Below, piece by piece: positions 1 to 7,772 of a stretch of DNA of 64,000 nucleotides (its first letter is position 1; each line of letters begins with the position of its first letter). The notes beneath the pieces are model-generated. The model worked only from the letters and a program-made list of their open reading frames with translations. It had not been told where the DNA came from and did not search any database. The stretch is taken from contig NZ_BNBS01000026.1 in the NCBI RefSeq assembly GCF_014656075.1, positions 1-64,000 of the forward strand. The letters are read 5' to 3'. The translations under genes were made by a program, and so were the position numbers. The stretch comes from Streptomyces hydrogenans (GTDB lineage: Bacteria > Actinomycetota > Actinomycetes > Streptomycetales > Streptomycetaceae).

Positions 1-1
1 T

Positions 2-364
2 GCCGCGCCCCCGGCGCCCGCCGCCCGGCCGGAGGAGCCCGCCACCGCCCCGAACCCCTACATCCCCTCCCGTACCGGAGCGGGGAACGGGTACCCGGAG
101 CACGGCACCGCCGCGACCGGCTACGGCGCCGCCGTGCCGCCCGCGCCCCGCGCGGAGGCGCCCGGCCGGCCCGACCTGCCCAAGCGGCGCGCCCAGGAAC
201 ACCTCGTCCCCCAGCTGCGCGACGAGCCGCAGGCCCGTCCCGCCGAGGAGCACGCCCTGCACGACCCCGGCCTGATGGCCGCGTTCCAGCGTGGGATCGG
301 CCTGGCCGAATCCCAGCCCACCCCCCAGGAGTCGCTGCGTCACGGCGACGCGCACAAGGAGTAG
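2..364 (+). CDS. conservon sensor histidine kinase, C-terminal fragment
   Basis: Only the last 120 codons of the gene lie in the window; the start and all catalytic domains are to the left. What is seen is a low-complexity Pro/Ala/Arg-rich tail ending in a TAG stop. The assignment is by context: 7 bases later begins a roadblock protein, then a DUF742 protein and a small GTPase, which is the invariant order of conservons (cvnA-D). In that family the first protein is a membrane nitrate/sulfonate-sensing-type histidine kinase with a long disordered C-terminal tail. The kinase identity is inference from neighbours. Confidence 0.7.
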   Translation, partial: AAPPAPAARPEEPATAPNPYIPSRTGAGNGYPEHGTAATGYGAAVPPAPRAEAPGRPDLPKRRAQEHLVPQLRDEPQARPAEEHALHDPGLMAAFQRGIGLAESQPTPQESLRHGDAHKE

Positions 365-371
365 ATACACG

Positions 372-806
372 ATGGCGAGCAATGTGCCGACCGGCCATTC
401 CTCGGATCTGGACTGGCTGCTCAGCGGTCTGGTCCAGCGGGTCCCGTACACCCGCAGCGCGGTTTTGCTCTCCTCCGACGGGCTGGTGAAATCCGTCCAC
501 GGGCTCGACCCCGACGCGGCCGACCACATGGCGGCCCTCGCCTCCGGGCTCTACTCGCTCGGCCGCAGCGCCGGCGTCCGGTTCGGCGACGGCGGCGAGG
601 TCCGGCAGGTCGTCGTGGAGCTCGACTCCACCCTGCTCTTCGTCTCCACCGCCGGATCCGGCACCTGTCTGGCCGTCCTCGCCGGCCGCGAGGCCGACGC
701 CGCCGTCCTCGGCTACGAGATGGCGATGCTGGTCAAGAGCGTCCGTCCGTACCTGATGACGCCCGCCCGGCAGGCGGCCGCAGCGGCGGGTGGCGCCGGG
801 CAGTGA
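372..806 (+). CDS. cvnB: roadblock/LC7 domain protein of the conservon
   Basis: A 144-residue protein consisting of one roadblock/LC7 domain (roughly residues 10-125), the fold used by proteins that regulate small GTPases. The ATG is 7 bases after the kinase stop, and the C-terminus is an Ala/Gly-rich tail. The stop overlaps the next start (GTGA), so the two are translationally coupled. In conservons this protein is thought to join the membrane kinase, the DUF742 protein and the GTPase into a complex resembling a eukaryotic G-protein module. The partner set in the next two genes supports that role. Confidence 0.9.
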   Translation: MASNVPTGHSSDLDWLLSGLVQRVPYTRSAVLLSSDGLVKSVHGLDPDAADHMAALASGLYSLGRSAGVRFGDGGEVRQVVVELDSTLLFVSTAGSGTCLAVLAGREADAAVLGYEMAMLVKSVRPYLMTPARQAAAAAGGAGQ

Positions 807-1180
807 GCGCGCCTCCTCCGCAGGAAGGGCCCTGGCTCGACGACGCGGCCGGCCGGCTGATCCGCCCCTACACCGTGAGCGGCGGACGGACCAAGCCCAC
901 CACCTCGCTCGACCTGCTCTCCCTGGTGATGGCGACCGGCTCCGCCCCGCAGCCCCACATGGGACCCGAGCACGGCCTGGCCCTCAGGCTGTGCGACGGT
1001 CCCACCTCGGTGGCCGAGATCGCGGCGCACTTAAGGCTGCCGGCCGTGGTCACCAAGGTCCTCCTCTCCGACCTCGTGGACTGCGGTGCCCTCACCGCGC
1101 GCGCCCCGCGCTTCCACGCCAACCCATCCGACCGTTCCTTGCTGGAGGCAGTGCTCGATGGCCTACGACAGCGGCTCTGA
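803..1180 (+). CDS. cvnC: DUF742 protein of the conservon
   Basis: A 125-residue DUF742 protein. It begins with a GTG that overlaps the preceding stop by 4 bases. The C-terminal half looks like a winged-helix fold (a TSVAEIAAHLRLP helix pair and a LLSDLVDCGAL wing), as expected for DUF742. Its role is known only by association: it lies between the roadblock protein and the GTPase in all conservons and binds members of the complex. Its 3' end overlaps the GTPase start by 23 bases, again suggesting coupling. Confidence 0.88.
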   Translation: MSAPPPQEGPWLDDAAGRLIRPYTVSGGRTKPTTSLDLLSLVMATGSAPQPHMGPEHGLALRLCDGPTSVAEIAAHLRLPAVVTKVLLSDLVDCGALTARAPRFHANPSDRSLLEAVLDGLRQRL

Positions 1181-1781
1181 ACGCCATGACGGTTTCGCGG
1201 CCGACCCCTTCCCCACCGCGCTGAAGATCCTCGTGGCGGGCGGCTTCGGCGTGGGAAAGACGACCTTCGTCGGGGCGGTCAGCGAGATCGAACCGCTCAG
1301 CACGGAGGAGCTGCTGACCTCGGTCAGCGCCGCCACCGACAGCCTGGAGGGCGTGGAGTCCAAGACCACGACCACCGTGGCCATGGACTTCGGCCGGATC
1401 ACCCTCGACGACCGCAACGTCCTCTACCTCTTCGGCACCCCGGGCCAGGAGCGGTTCTGGTTCATGTGGGACGAGCTGTCCGAGGGCGCGCTCGGCGCCG
1501 TCGTGCTCGCCGACACCCGCCGCCTCCAGGAGTGCTTCTCCGCGATCGACTTCTTCGAGCGGCGCGGCATCGCCTTCGTGGTGGCGATCAACGAGTTCGA
1601 CGGCGCGTTCCGCTACGACCACGCGGAGATCCGGCAGGCGCTCGACCTCGACCCGGCGGTACCGATCGTCCTCTGCGACGCGCGGATCTCCAGCTCCGCC
1701 ATCAGCACGCTGCTGACCCTCGTCCAGCACCTCCTCAACTCGACCCCGGCCAGCGAGCCGAGCTTCGGAGTCACGCCATGA
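1158..1781 (+). CDS. cvnD: conservon small GTP-binding protein
   Basis: A 207-residue small GTPase. Visible motifs are a P-loop (GGFGVGKTT, about residues 24-32), a switch II DxxG-like region (FGTPGQERFWFMWDE) and an NKxD-type base-recognition site that here reads NEFD. The ATG at 1158 is chosen because it gives the standard CvnD N-terminus; a longer frame upstream lies inside the DUF742 gene. It acts at the cytoplasmic face with CvnA-C as a nucleotide-dependent switch. Asn-Glu-Phe-Asp instead of Asn-Lys-x-Asp is common in this family. Confidence 0.92.
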   Translation: MAYDSGSERHDGFAADPFPTALKILVAGGFGVGKTTFVGAVSEIEPLSTEELLTSVSAATDSLEGVESKTTTTVAMDFGRITLDDRNVLYLFGTPGQERFWFMWDELSEGALGAVVLADTRRLQECFSAIDFFERRGIAFVVAINEFDGAFRYDHAEIRQALDLDPAVPIVLCDARISSSAISTLLTLVQHLLNSTPASEPSFGVTP

Positions 1782-2350
1782 CCTACGACCCGACGGGTCA
1801 CCTCCTCCTGACCCCCATCGACAAGGAGGCCCCGGACCGGGTCCGGCGGCTGCGCGAACTCGGCCTCGGGGAGCGCCCGGAGCCGGCCTTCGACGAGTTC
1901 GCGCAGCGGCTCGCCGAGATCACCGGAGCCCCGTTCTCGATGGTCAACTTCATCGACGAGAACCGGCAGTTCTTCGCGGGCCTGCACACCCCCGGCGGCT
2001 CCCACTCGGGCAGCGACCTCGGCGCGGCGGCGGCGGGCTCGGGCGGCGTCGGCCGGTTCATGGCGCGCGACCACGGCTACTGCCCGCACGTCGTCGTCCG
2101 GCGGAAGGCGCTCGTCCTGGAGGACGTCTGCGACTACCCGCGCTTCGCCGGCAACCCGGTCGTCGACGAGATCGGCATCCGCTCCTACATGGGCGCGCCG
2201 CTGATCGACCGCACGGGCGTGGCGCTCGGCACGATCTGCGTGGTCGACACCGACGTCCACCCGTGGGGCCGGTCCGGCCTGGAGACCATCAAGGCGATGG
2301 CGGCGGAGCTGGTCGAGCAGATCCACCGCCGCGAGGACGGCATGTTCTGA
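1778..2350 (+). CDS. GAF domain protein, fifth conservon gene
   Basis: A 190-residue protein that is essentially one GAF domain (about residues 25-180; conserved core around SYMGAPLIDRTGVALGTICV). It starts with an ATG overlapping the GTPase stop (ATGA), so it belongs to the conservon operon. GAF domains bind small ligands or haem, so it probably supplies or modulates an input signal to the complex. Some conservons carry a cytochrome P450 as fifth gene; this one carries a GAF protein. The ligand cannot be read from the sequence. A terminator hairpin follows 20 bases after the stop. Confidence 0.88.
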   Translation: MTYDPTGHLLLTPIDKEAPDRVRRLRELGLGERPEPAFDEFAQRLAEITGAPFSMVNFIDENRQFFAGLHTPGGSHSGSDLGAAAAGSGGVGRFMARDHGYCPHVVVRRKALVLEDVCDYPRFAGNPVVDEIGIRSYMGAPLIDRTGVALGTICVVDTDVHPWGRSGLETIKAMAAELVEQIHRREDGMF

Positions 2351-2369
2351 CCCGCGTCCGCGCGGTGGC

Positions 2370-2399
2370 GGGGCCCGTACGGTACGCCGTGCGGGCCCC
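2370..2399. terminator. hairpin between convergent genes
   Basis: A 13-bp stem with one G-T wobble pair and a TACG loop, placed between the conservon stop (2350) and the stop of the oppositely oriented dehydrogenase (2410). It can serve both transcripts. No U-tract follows, as is usual in Streptomyces. Confidence 0.7.
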
Positions 2400-2409
2400 G
2401 TCCGTTCCG

Positions 2410-3618
2410 TCACGCGGGGGAGGGCTCCAGCTCGGGGGTGCGGACCAGGTCGGAGAGCCGCTCCGACCAGCTGCCCTTGTCCTGGCCCAGGGCGACCTCG
2501 CCCAGCCGGAGGAGCTGGATGTCGGAGGTGCCGGCCGGCGCGAAGATGTGGTGCGCGTCGCGGAGGTACCGCTCGATGGAGCGGTCGGTGAAGAGGCCGG
2601 CGGCGGCGTGGATCTCCATGGCGTTGCGGCCCGAGTCGATGGCCGACTCGACGTTCACCAGCTTGGCGTTCATCAGCTCGGTGTCGCAGGAGAGGCCCTG
2701 GTCGAGCAGGTGGACCGCGTGGTAGGCGGCGAGCCGGGCGGTCATCAGCCGGGACTGCATCTGGCCCAGCTTGAGCTTCACCGTCGGCAGTTCGGAGAGC
2801 GGCTTGCCGTAGCGGATCCGCTCGGTGGCGAAGCGGGTGGTCTCCTCCAGGATCGCCGTGTGGATGCCGAGCGAGACGGCGGTGAGGTTGGCCCGCCCGT
2901 ACAGGACGCTGGAGGAGTACGCGACGGCCAGGCCGTCGCCCTCGTCGCCCAGCCGGTTGGCGGCCGGCACCCGGCAGTCCTCGAAGATCAGCTCGCCGAA
3001 GCTGAAGCCGTGCAGTCCCATGGCGGGCTGCTGCGGGCCGAGCCGGAAGCCCGGGCGGTCGGCCTCGACGAGGAAGGCGGTGAGCCCCTTCGAACCGGGG
3101 CCGGTCCTGACCACCACGCCGTGCAGGTCGCCGACGTGGCTGTTGCCGACGTAGACCTTGCTGCCGTTGAGGACGTAGTCGTCGCCGTCCCGGACGGCGC
3201 TCGCCTCCATGCCCAGGACGTGGCCGCCGGACTCCGGCTCGGTCACCGCGATCGTCGGCAGGCACGCGCCCGAGGCGACCTTCGGCAGCCAGGTCTTGCG
3301 CTGGGCGTCGGAGCCGAAGTGCACGATCTTGGCGGTGCCCAGCTGGGACGCCTGGACCATGGCGCCCATGGCGCCGCTGACCCGGGACAGCTCCTCGATG
3401 ATGATCGTCTTGGCCAGGTGCCCCGCGCCCATGCCGCCGTACTCGGGGCTGATCGTCGCGCCCAGCCAGCCCTGCTCGGCGATGCGGCGGGACAGCTCGT
3501 GGTGCACCGTCCGGGAGGCCTCCATCTCGTCGATGCGGGGCCTCACCTCCCGTTCCGCGAAGCCCCGGACCGTCTCCCGTAGGCGATGATGGAGCCGGCT
3601 GCTGAAATAGCTGTCCAT
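2410..3618 (-). CDS. acyl-CoA dehydrogenase family protein lacking the usual catalytic Glu
   Basis: A 402-residue protein with the full acyl-CoA dehydrogenase layout: N-terminal helical domain (1-115), beta middle domain with the FAD-binding stretch AVTEPESGG (about 124-132), and C-terminal helical domain ending in AGTSDIQ. The ATG at 3618 follows a strong GGGGAGG ribosome site; the open frame extends further upstream but without family similarity. In medium-chain enzymes the catalytic base is the Glu of YEGTS; here the aligned residue is Ala362 (FAPAGTS). The alternative base used by isovaleryl-CoA and long-chain enzymes, in the helix around residues 240-250, also appears absent. It is a stand-alone gene. 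It may be a non-canonical flavoenzyme or use another base. Confidence 0.85.
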   Translation of the reverse strand: MDSYFSSRLHHRLRETVRGFAEREVRPRIDEMEASRTVHHELSRRIAEQGWLGATISPEYGGMGAGHLAKTIIIEELSRVSGAMGAMVQASQLGTAKIVHFGSDAQRKTWLPKVASGACLPTIAVTEPESGGHVLGMEASAVRDGDDYVLNGSKVYVGNSHVGDLHGVVVRTGPGSKGLTAFLVEADRPGFRLGPQQPAMGLHGFSFGELIFEDCRVPAANRLGDEGDGLAVAYSSSVLYGRANLTAVSLGIHTAILEETTRFATERIRYGKPLSELPTVKLKLGQMQSRLMTARLAAYHAVHLLDQGLSCDTELMNAKLVNVESAIDSGRNAMEIHAAAGLFTDRSIERYLRDAHHIFAPAGTSDIQLLRLGEVALGQDKGSWSERLSDLVRTPELEPSPA

Positions 3619-3641
3619 ACGAGTACCTCCCCTGCGAAACG

Positions 3642-3773
3642 CCTGCCCGGCGTGATCCGGGCAGGTGGTGCATCGGCGGTGGTCCCGTCCCGAACAGGCC
3701 GACCTGTTCATGGTGTTGATCTTTCCAGGATGGATCAATATTGCCCCGGTCTTTGTCTGAAACAGGTGCTGTT
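3642..3773. promoter_or_regulatory. three dyads upstream of the dehydrogenase gene
   Basis: The 374-base gap between the dehydrogenase start and the tRNA is noticeably less GC-rich. It holds a 9-bp hairpin (3642-3665, loop CGTGAT) in the dehydrogenase leader, a perfect dyad GAACAGG-CCGA-CCTGTTC (3692-3709), and a second dyad AACAG-GTG-CTGTT (3761-3773) sharing the same half-site. The two AACAG/CTGTT dyads look like operators for one regulator. No regulator gene is adjacent. Confidence 0.45.
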
Positions 3774-3992
3774 GACGATCGCTTCCTGCTGTGTTTTGTG
3801 TGATCCGGAGCCACATCGTCCGCCGAAGGGCCCTCGACGGGGGTCGTCTTTCCGCCACATGCCCCGGGCATATGCCCATCGCGGAGCCACCGCCCGCAGT
3901 GACCCCCGCAAAGCGGTTCGTGACCACCAGGGGAAGTGCGGTATGGTTCTCTTGCACGCCAGGCCGGGGGAAACCCCAGGTCAGACGGGCAA

Positions 3993-4066
<74 letters not shown>

Positions 4067-4082
4067 CTCGAAAGAGTCGTAC

Positions 4083-4124
4083 ATCGAGGGGCCGTTTCAG
4101 AGCAATCTGAAACGGCCCCTCGAT
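4083..4124 (+). terminator. terminator of the tRNA transcript
   Basis: A perfect 18-bp inverted repeat with a 6-base loop (AGCAAT) begins 17 bases after the tRNA. It is a strong intrinsic-type terminator without a long U-tract. Confidence 0.85.
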
Positions 4125-4141
4125 CGTTTCCGGGAACCGCT

Positions 4142-4500
4142 CGGGGACGGGCGGCGGGCCTGACCGCCTCGTTCCTCACGGAGACCGGCCTGCCCTTCCC
4201 CGTCGCAGGGGCCGTCAGGGTCGAGGACCAGGCCCGGTTCCATCCGCTCGCGTACCTGCGGGGTCTCGTCGACGGCATCGTGGCGGGCGGCGGCCGGACG
4301 CACGAGGGAACTCGCGTCGTGGAACTCGACCGGGGGACCCCCCACCGGCTCACGACCGGCACCCGGGCCGTCGTCTCCGCCCGGCACGTCGTGGTGGCCG
4401 CCCACCACCCCGTGTTCGCCCACGCGCTGCTCGCCACGGGACCGACCCGGCACCGCGACGCGGTGGCCGCCGGCCCCGGCGGTGTGGTCCGCGCCGGTCA
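4142..4500 (+). pseudogene. remnant of an FAD-dependent oxidoreductase
   Basis: Frame +2 encodes about 120 residues that read as the internal part of a DAO-type FAD-dependent oxidoreductase (of the kind often fused to a Rieske domain). It includes LTETGLPFPVAGAVR, VEDQARFHPLAYLRGL and VVSARHVVVAAHHPVF, the segment before the second dinucleotide-binding strand. There is no start codon, no N-terminal GxGxxG and no C-terminus; the frame runs into the antisense DUF6766 gene. It is a decayed fragment directly beside tRNA-Pro, consistent with deletion or past integration at the tRNA. Confidence 0.75.
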
Positions 4501-5193
4501 GCCTTCGATGCCGGTGGTGGTGTGGGCGGCGCCGACCGGCTTGGATTCCGGGGAACCGCGCTGGCGCAGGTAGATGGACAGGACGACCATGGCCGCGACG
4601 GCGAGGAGTTCGGACTGCCAGTTCTGCAGGGTCCGGTTCCAGAAGTCGGGGGTGGCGACGTAGCCGGCCCAGCTCACGGGTTCCTCCAGCTGCCGGAGCC
4701 GCTGGTCGTTGTAGGCGGCCGTGCCGGTGATGGACTGGGCCAGCCAGGACAGGACGAACAGGGTGCCCATGGCCAGGCCGAGGGAGCGGGCGTACAGGCT
4801 CTGACGCCAGTCCTTGGTCCCCGCCCAGCGCGGCGAGTCGGAGCGGGCGTGGTCGCCCATGCGCTGCTCCCGCTCGCTTTCGACACCGGCCTGGTGGACC
4901 TTCTTGGATTCGGGGGAGCCGCGCTGGACGAGGTAGACGGTGCCGAAGATGTACAGGGAGAACTGCAGGAATTCCGACTGCCAGTTCTCGGTGACGTCCA
5001 CGGCGAAGTCCGAGGACGTCAGGTACTCGCCGAAGGTGAGCGGCTGCAGTCCCTCGACCGTCATCTCCTCGTTGAACTCGGCGTGCCCCGAGACGGCCTG
5101 GAGGCCGAGGACGACCAGGAAGGCGATGCCGAAGACGAGGGTGAGGCTGTTCTCCCGCCAGAACCCCGTGCGCCGGGCGTGGTGGTCGGTCAT
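4498..5193 (-). CDS. DUF6766 family membrane protein
   Basis: A 231-residue membrane protein built as two similar halves, each with a hydrophobic helix near its start and a second helix that follows NWQSE and leads to the cytoplasmic signature QRGSPESK. It has about four membrane helices and a charged linker (about residues 105-140). Function is unknown; DUF6766 proteins are widespread in actinobacteria. The ATG overlaps the stop of a 27-codon gene (ATGA), tying it to the hemerythrin/lipoprotein operon. Co-occurrence with a hemerythrin suggests a redox or envelope-stress role, which is inference. Confidence 0.85.
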   Translation of the reverse strand: MTDHHARRTGFWRENSLTLVFGIAFLVVLGLQAVSGHAEFNEEMTVEGLQPLTFGEYLTSSDFAVDVTENWQSEFLQFSLYIFGTVYLVQRGSPESKKVHQAGVESEREQRMGDHARSDSPRWAGTKDWRQSLYARSLGLAMGTLFVLSWLAQSITGTAAYNDQRLRQLEEPVSWAGYVATPDFWNRTLQNWQSELLAVAAMVVLSIYLRQRGSPESKPVGAAHTTTGIEG

Positions 5194-5273
5194 CGTTGCA
5201 GCACCCCGATGGTGGTGAAGTAGCCGAGCCCGCCCAGGACGACCACCAGCGTGGTGACGAAGAGGGTCCGCAC
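5190..5273 (-). CDS. 27-residue single-span membrane micropeptide
   Basis: A short gene too small for most gene finders. It has a GTG start 3 bases after the lipoprotein stop, an AAGGGGG ribosome site 8 bases upstream, and 27 codons giving one hydrophobic helix (RTLFVTTLVVVLGGLGYF...) with a basic end. Its TGA overlaps the ATG of the DUF6766 gene. Overlaps on both sides indicate a real, translationally coupled member of the operon. It may be a subunit or regulator of the DUF6766 protein, which is inference. Confidence 0.7.
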   Translation of the reverse strand: MRTLFVTTLVVVLGGLGYFTTIGVLQR

Positions 5274-5276
5274 GTC

Positions 5277-5705
5277 TCAGGCCCCCTTGATCAGACAGTC
5301 GTAGGGCTGGTCGGGCCGCGGGGTGCAGCCGGCGGCCACCACCTTCCACCCGGCGGTGAACAGGGACAGGAACAGGGTGTCGCCTCCCGTGCGGACCATC
5401 GCCTGCCGCCCGTACGCCTCCACGCCGTCGACCCCGTCCGCCGTGGGCAGCTCCTGCGCGGCGAGCGCGGCGGGACAGGTCTCCTGTTCGCCCTGTTCGA
5501 GCTGGAGGCGGGTCTCCGGAGCCAGCAGGCCGCAGGCGCGGACGTGGTCGCCCGCCGCGACGGCCGCTTCGAAGGCGGTCCCCGCCGCGGCGGCGGCGTC
5601 CTGCCGGGGCCCGGGGCCCCCGCAGCCGGCCGCCGCGAGCACCACGGCGGCCACCCAGAGCCGTCCGGCGGGCCGGCCGGCCCGCCGGCGCGGTGGCGGG
5701 GTCAC
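5277..5705 (-). CDS. small secreted lipoprotein
   Basis: A 142-residue protein with an arginine-rich N-region, a hydrophobic stretch and a lipobox AAAGC (Cys at about residue 28), so it is probably an Sec or Tat lipoprotein on the outer face of the membrane. Several cysteines in the mature part could form disulfides. It resembles actinobacterial lipoproteins of unknown function. The GTG start overlaps the hemerythrin stop (GTGA). It lies between the hemerythrin and the micropeptide gene. Confidence 0.85.
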   Translation of the reverse strand: MTPPPRRRAGRPAGRLWVAAVVLAAAGCGGPGPRQDAAAAAGTAFEAAVAAGDHVRACGLLAPETRLQLEQGEQETCPAALAAQELPTADGVDGVEAYGRQAMVRTGGDTLFLSLFTAGWKVVAAGCTPRPDQPYDCLIKGA

Positions 5706-6178
5706 TTCGAGCCGGCGCTGGGAACGGCCAGGGGCTCGCGGGGGGCCCGTTTCCTCGCGGTCTCCAGCTCACCGCCCAGTTCCGTGAGCCGGTTGCGGCC
5801 CATGGCCTTGCGGACCTCGGGGAACCAGTCCTGTTCCTCTTCCTCGACGTGATGGCGGACCTGCTCCATGAGCACGGACATCTTCGCCTTGAACCGCTCG
5901 TCGTCCGCGTCCATGTCCTTGATCTCCGACAGCATCCACACCACCGCGTGGTGTTCCTCGACGCTCTCCAGGATGTGGTCCTTCGTGTCCGGTGCGGCCT
6001 CCCGGGCGGCCGGGTAGAAGAACTCCTCCTCGATCCAGGCGTGGACGGTGAGCTCCTCGATCACCTCGTCGGCGATCCGACGCCGCTCCGCCGTGTCCTC
6101 GTCACCGGTCTTCTCGAACCGTTTGAACAGCTTCTCGACGGTCTTGTGGTCCTCGCGCAGCAGCACGATCGCGTCCAT
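5702..6178 (-). CDS. hemerythrin HHE domain protein
   Basis: A 158-residue cytoplasmic four-helix protein with the ligands expected for a di-iron hemerythrin: His in LREDHKT, His and Glu in VHAWIEEEFFYP, His pair in VEEHHAVV, and His/Glu in VRHHVEEEEQDWFP. It would bind oxygen or nitric oxide or act as an iron/redox sensor. The ATG has an AAAGGAG ribosome site. It is the first gene of a four-gene coupled operon. Confidence 0.92.
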   Translation of the reverse strand: MDAIVLLREDHKTVEKLFKRFEKTGDEDTAERRRIADEVIEELTVHAWIEEEFFYPAAREAAPDTKDHILESVEEHHAVVWMLSEIKDMDADDERFKAKMSVLMEQVRHHVEEEEQDWFPEVRKAMGRNRLTELGGELETARKRAPREPLAVPSAGSK

Positions 6179-6203
6179 GTCGGCGCTCCTTTCTCGTCAG
6201 GGG

Positions 6204-6377
6204 TGAGACGGCTGTCGGCGCCGTCGTGGCCGCACGCGTGCCGTCGCCGCGTGCCTCCGGCGGGTGGGCGGCCGGATCCCGGTGGTGGAAGTCGCCCCCG
6301 ACGCCGACCGGCCCGTCCGGGCCGTCGGCGGGCAGGACGAAGGCGACCTGCGGGGCCCCTTGGCCTGTTCGCGTGCG
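6204..6377 (-). pseudogene. remnant of a CBM48 (isoamylase N-terminal-like) protein
   Basis: About 58 codons on the minus strand read as the glycogen-binding early-set domain found in small Streptomyces CBM48 proteins: QVAFVLPADGPDGPVGV, then GDFHHRDPAAHP where intact members have GDFNxWxP, then RGDGTRAAT. The start is lost, the C-terminal strands are missing, and the key Trp is replaced. It is a decayed fragment. Confidence 0.55.
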
Positions 6378-6987
6378 CGCACCGGGGACGACTCCTGACA
6401 AGCGGGGGCGGAGGTCCAAGCACCCTCGCACGGCGCTGTGCGCCGTCGGCCCGGCACACGCCGCCCCGACGGGGGCCGTCACCCCTCTGGAGGCCCGGAG
6501 CGAGCCGGCTTCGCCGCGTGGACCGGCGCCCGCTCCCTCGGCTGTCGGCTCCGCCTCCCGTCACCCACCACCCCTGCCCGGGCGACCGCGGCTCACACCC
6601 GGCGGTGGCCGGCCACCCGCGCGCGGGACCCGGCCGCACGCGGGGACCGCTCCACCCGGGGCACCCGGGCATCGGCCCGGCCCCGGCAGCCTGACCCGCT
6701 CGCCACGGATGCGCCCGGCCGCCCCTGTCCCGGCGGCCCGCCCCGAGCCGCCCCGCCGCGGACGGCTGGGCAGGGGGACAAGGTCATCGCCGGATCCCTC
6801 AAGACCAGAGCACAGGGGGTCGCGAACAAGATCCTGCCCGGCGGCCTCACAGCGGAAGGGCACCGCCGGATGGCGGAACCCGGATCCGCCGACCGGCAGC
6901 CGCCCTTTGCCGCACCCCCGGCCCTCGATCGGCGGGACCCCGCACCCGGGACGGGATGCTCGCGGACCATCGGGGTAGCCGGACCGC
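6378..6987. other. stretch without a supported gene
   Basis: About 610 bases of GC-rich DNA with open frames on both strands but no ribosome site or recognisable domain. A less GC-biased stretch near 6775-6870 breaks the usual codon pattern. It must contain the promoter of the FMN reductase, but I cannot place it. Confidence 0.4.
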
Positions 6988-7617
6988 ATGGACACCACCA
7001 CCGAAACCACGCCCCTGCGCGCCGTCGCTCTCGTCTGCACGCTCTCGCCGTCACCGAAGCCGTCCAGCTCCCAGCTCCTGGCCGAACAGACCATGGCCGC
7101 GCTCGCCGATCACGGCGTCACCGGGAAGGTCGTCCGCATCGCCGACCACGACGTCAAGCCGGGCGTCGAGGTCGACATGGGCGACGGTGACGCGTGGCCG
7201 GAGATCCGGGACACGATCCTGGGCTGCGACATCCTCGTCCTGTCCACCCCCATCTGGCTCGGCCACCCCTCCAGCGTCGCCCAGCGCGTCCTGGAACGCC
7301 TGGACGCCGAACTGGGCGAGAGCGACGACGAGGGCCGCATGCTCACCTACGGCAAGGCCGCCGCGGTGTGCGTGGTCGGCAACGAGGACGGCGCCCACCA
7401 CGTCAGTGCCGAACTGTTCCAGGGCCTGAACGACGTCGGCTTCAGCCTCGCACCGAACGCGGTCACGTACTGGGTCGGCGAGGCCATGCAGGGAACCGAC
7501 TACCAGGACCTCGACAAGACCCCCGAGAAGACGGCGGCCACGACCAGGACCCTCGCCGCGAACACCGCGCACCTCGCCCGCCGCCTCAAGGCCGCCCCCT
7601 ACCCGCCCTCTTCCTGA
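6988..7617 (+). CDS. flavodoxin-fold NADPH-dependent FMN reductase-like protein
   Basis: A 209-residue protein with the flavodoxin-like pattern: first strand and FMN phosphate loop CTLSPSPKPSSSQLL (about 17-31), strand DILVLSTPIWLGHPSS (about 77-92, the FMN isoalloxazine loop), then VCVVGNEDGAHH. It resembles NAD(P)H-dependent oxidoreductases that reduce FMN or quinones. It is monocistronic. The ribosome site is weak. Confidence 0.85.
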   Translation: MDTTTETTPLRAVALVCTLSPSPKPSSSQLLAEQTMAALADHGVTGKVVRIADHDVKPGVEVDMGDGDAWPEIRDTILGCDILVLSTPIWLGHPSSVAQRVLERLDAELGESDDEGRMLTYGKAAAVCVVGNEDGAHHVSAELFQGLNDVGFSLAPNAVTYWVGEAMQGTDYQDLDKTPEKTAATTRTLAANTAHLARRLKAAPYPPSS

Positions 7618-7772
7618 ACCCCGCCCCGCCCCGCTCCCTCCCCGGCCGCCGTGGAGCCGTACGAGGCTCGGCGGGGGCGGCCGATCATCCCGGACGGTGC
7701 GGCGACTCCTGCCCGGTCGCGGGGTGCTTGAATGGGTGGACTGTCGTTTCTTGTTCTGTGGGGAGAAGTGCT

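Noticed and set aside
6775..6960. Plus-strand frame with less biased codons before the FMN reductase
   Set aside because: No ribosome site, no start at a sensible place and no recognisable domain.
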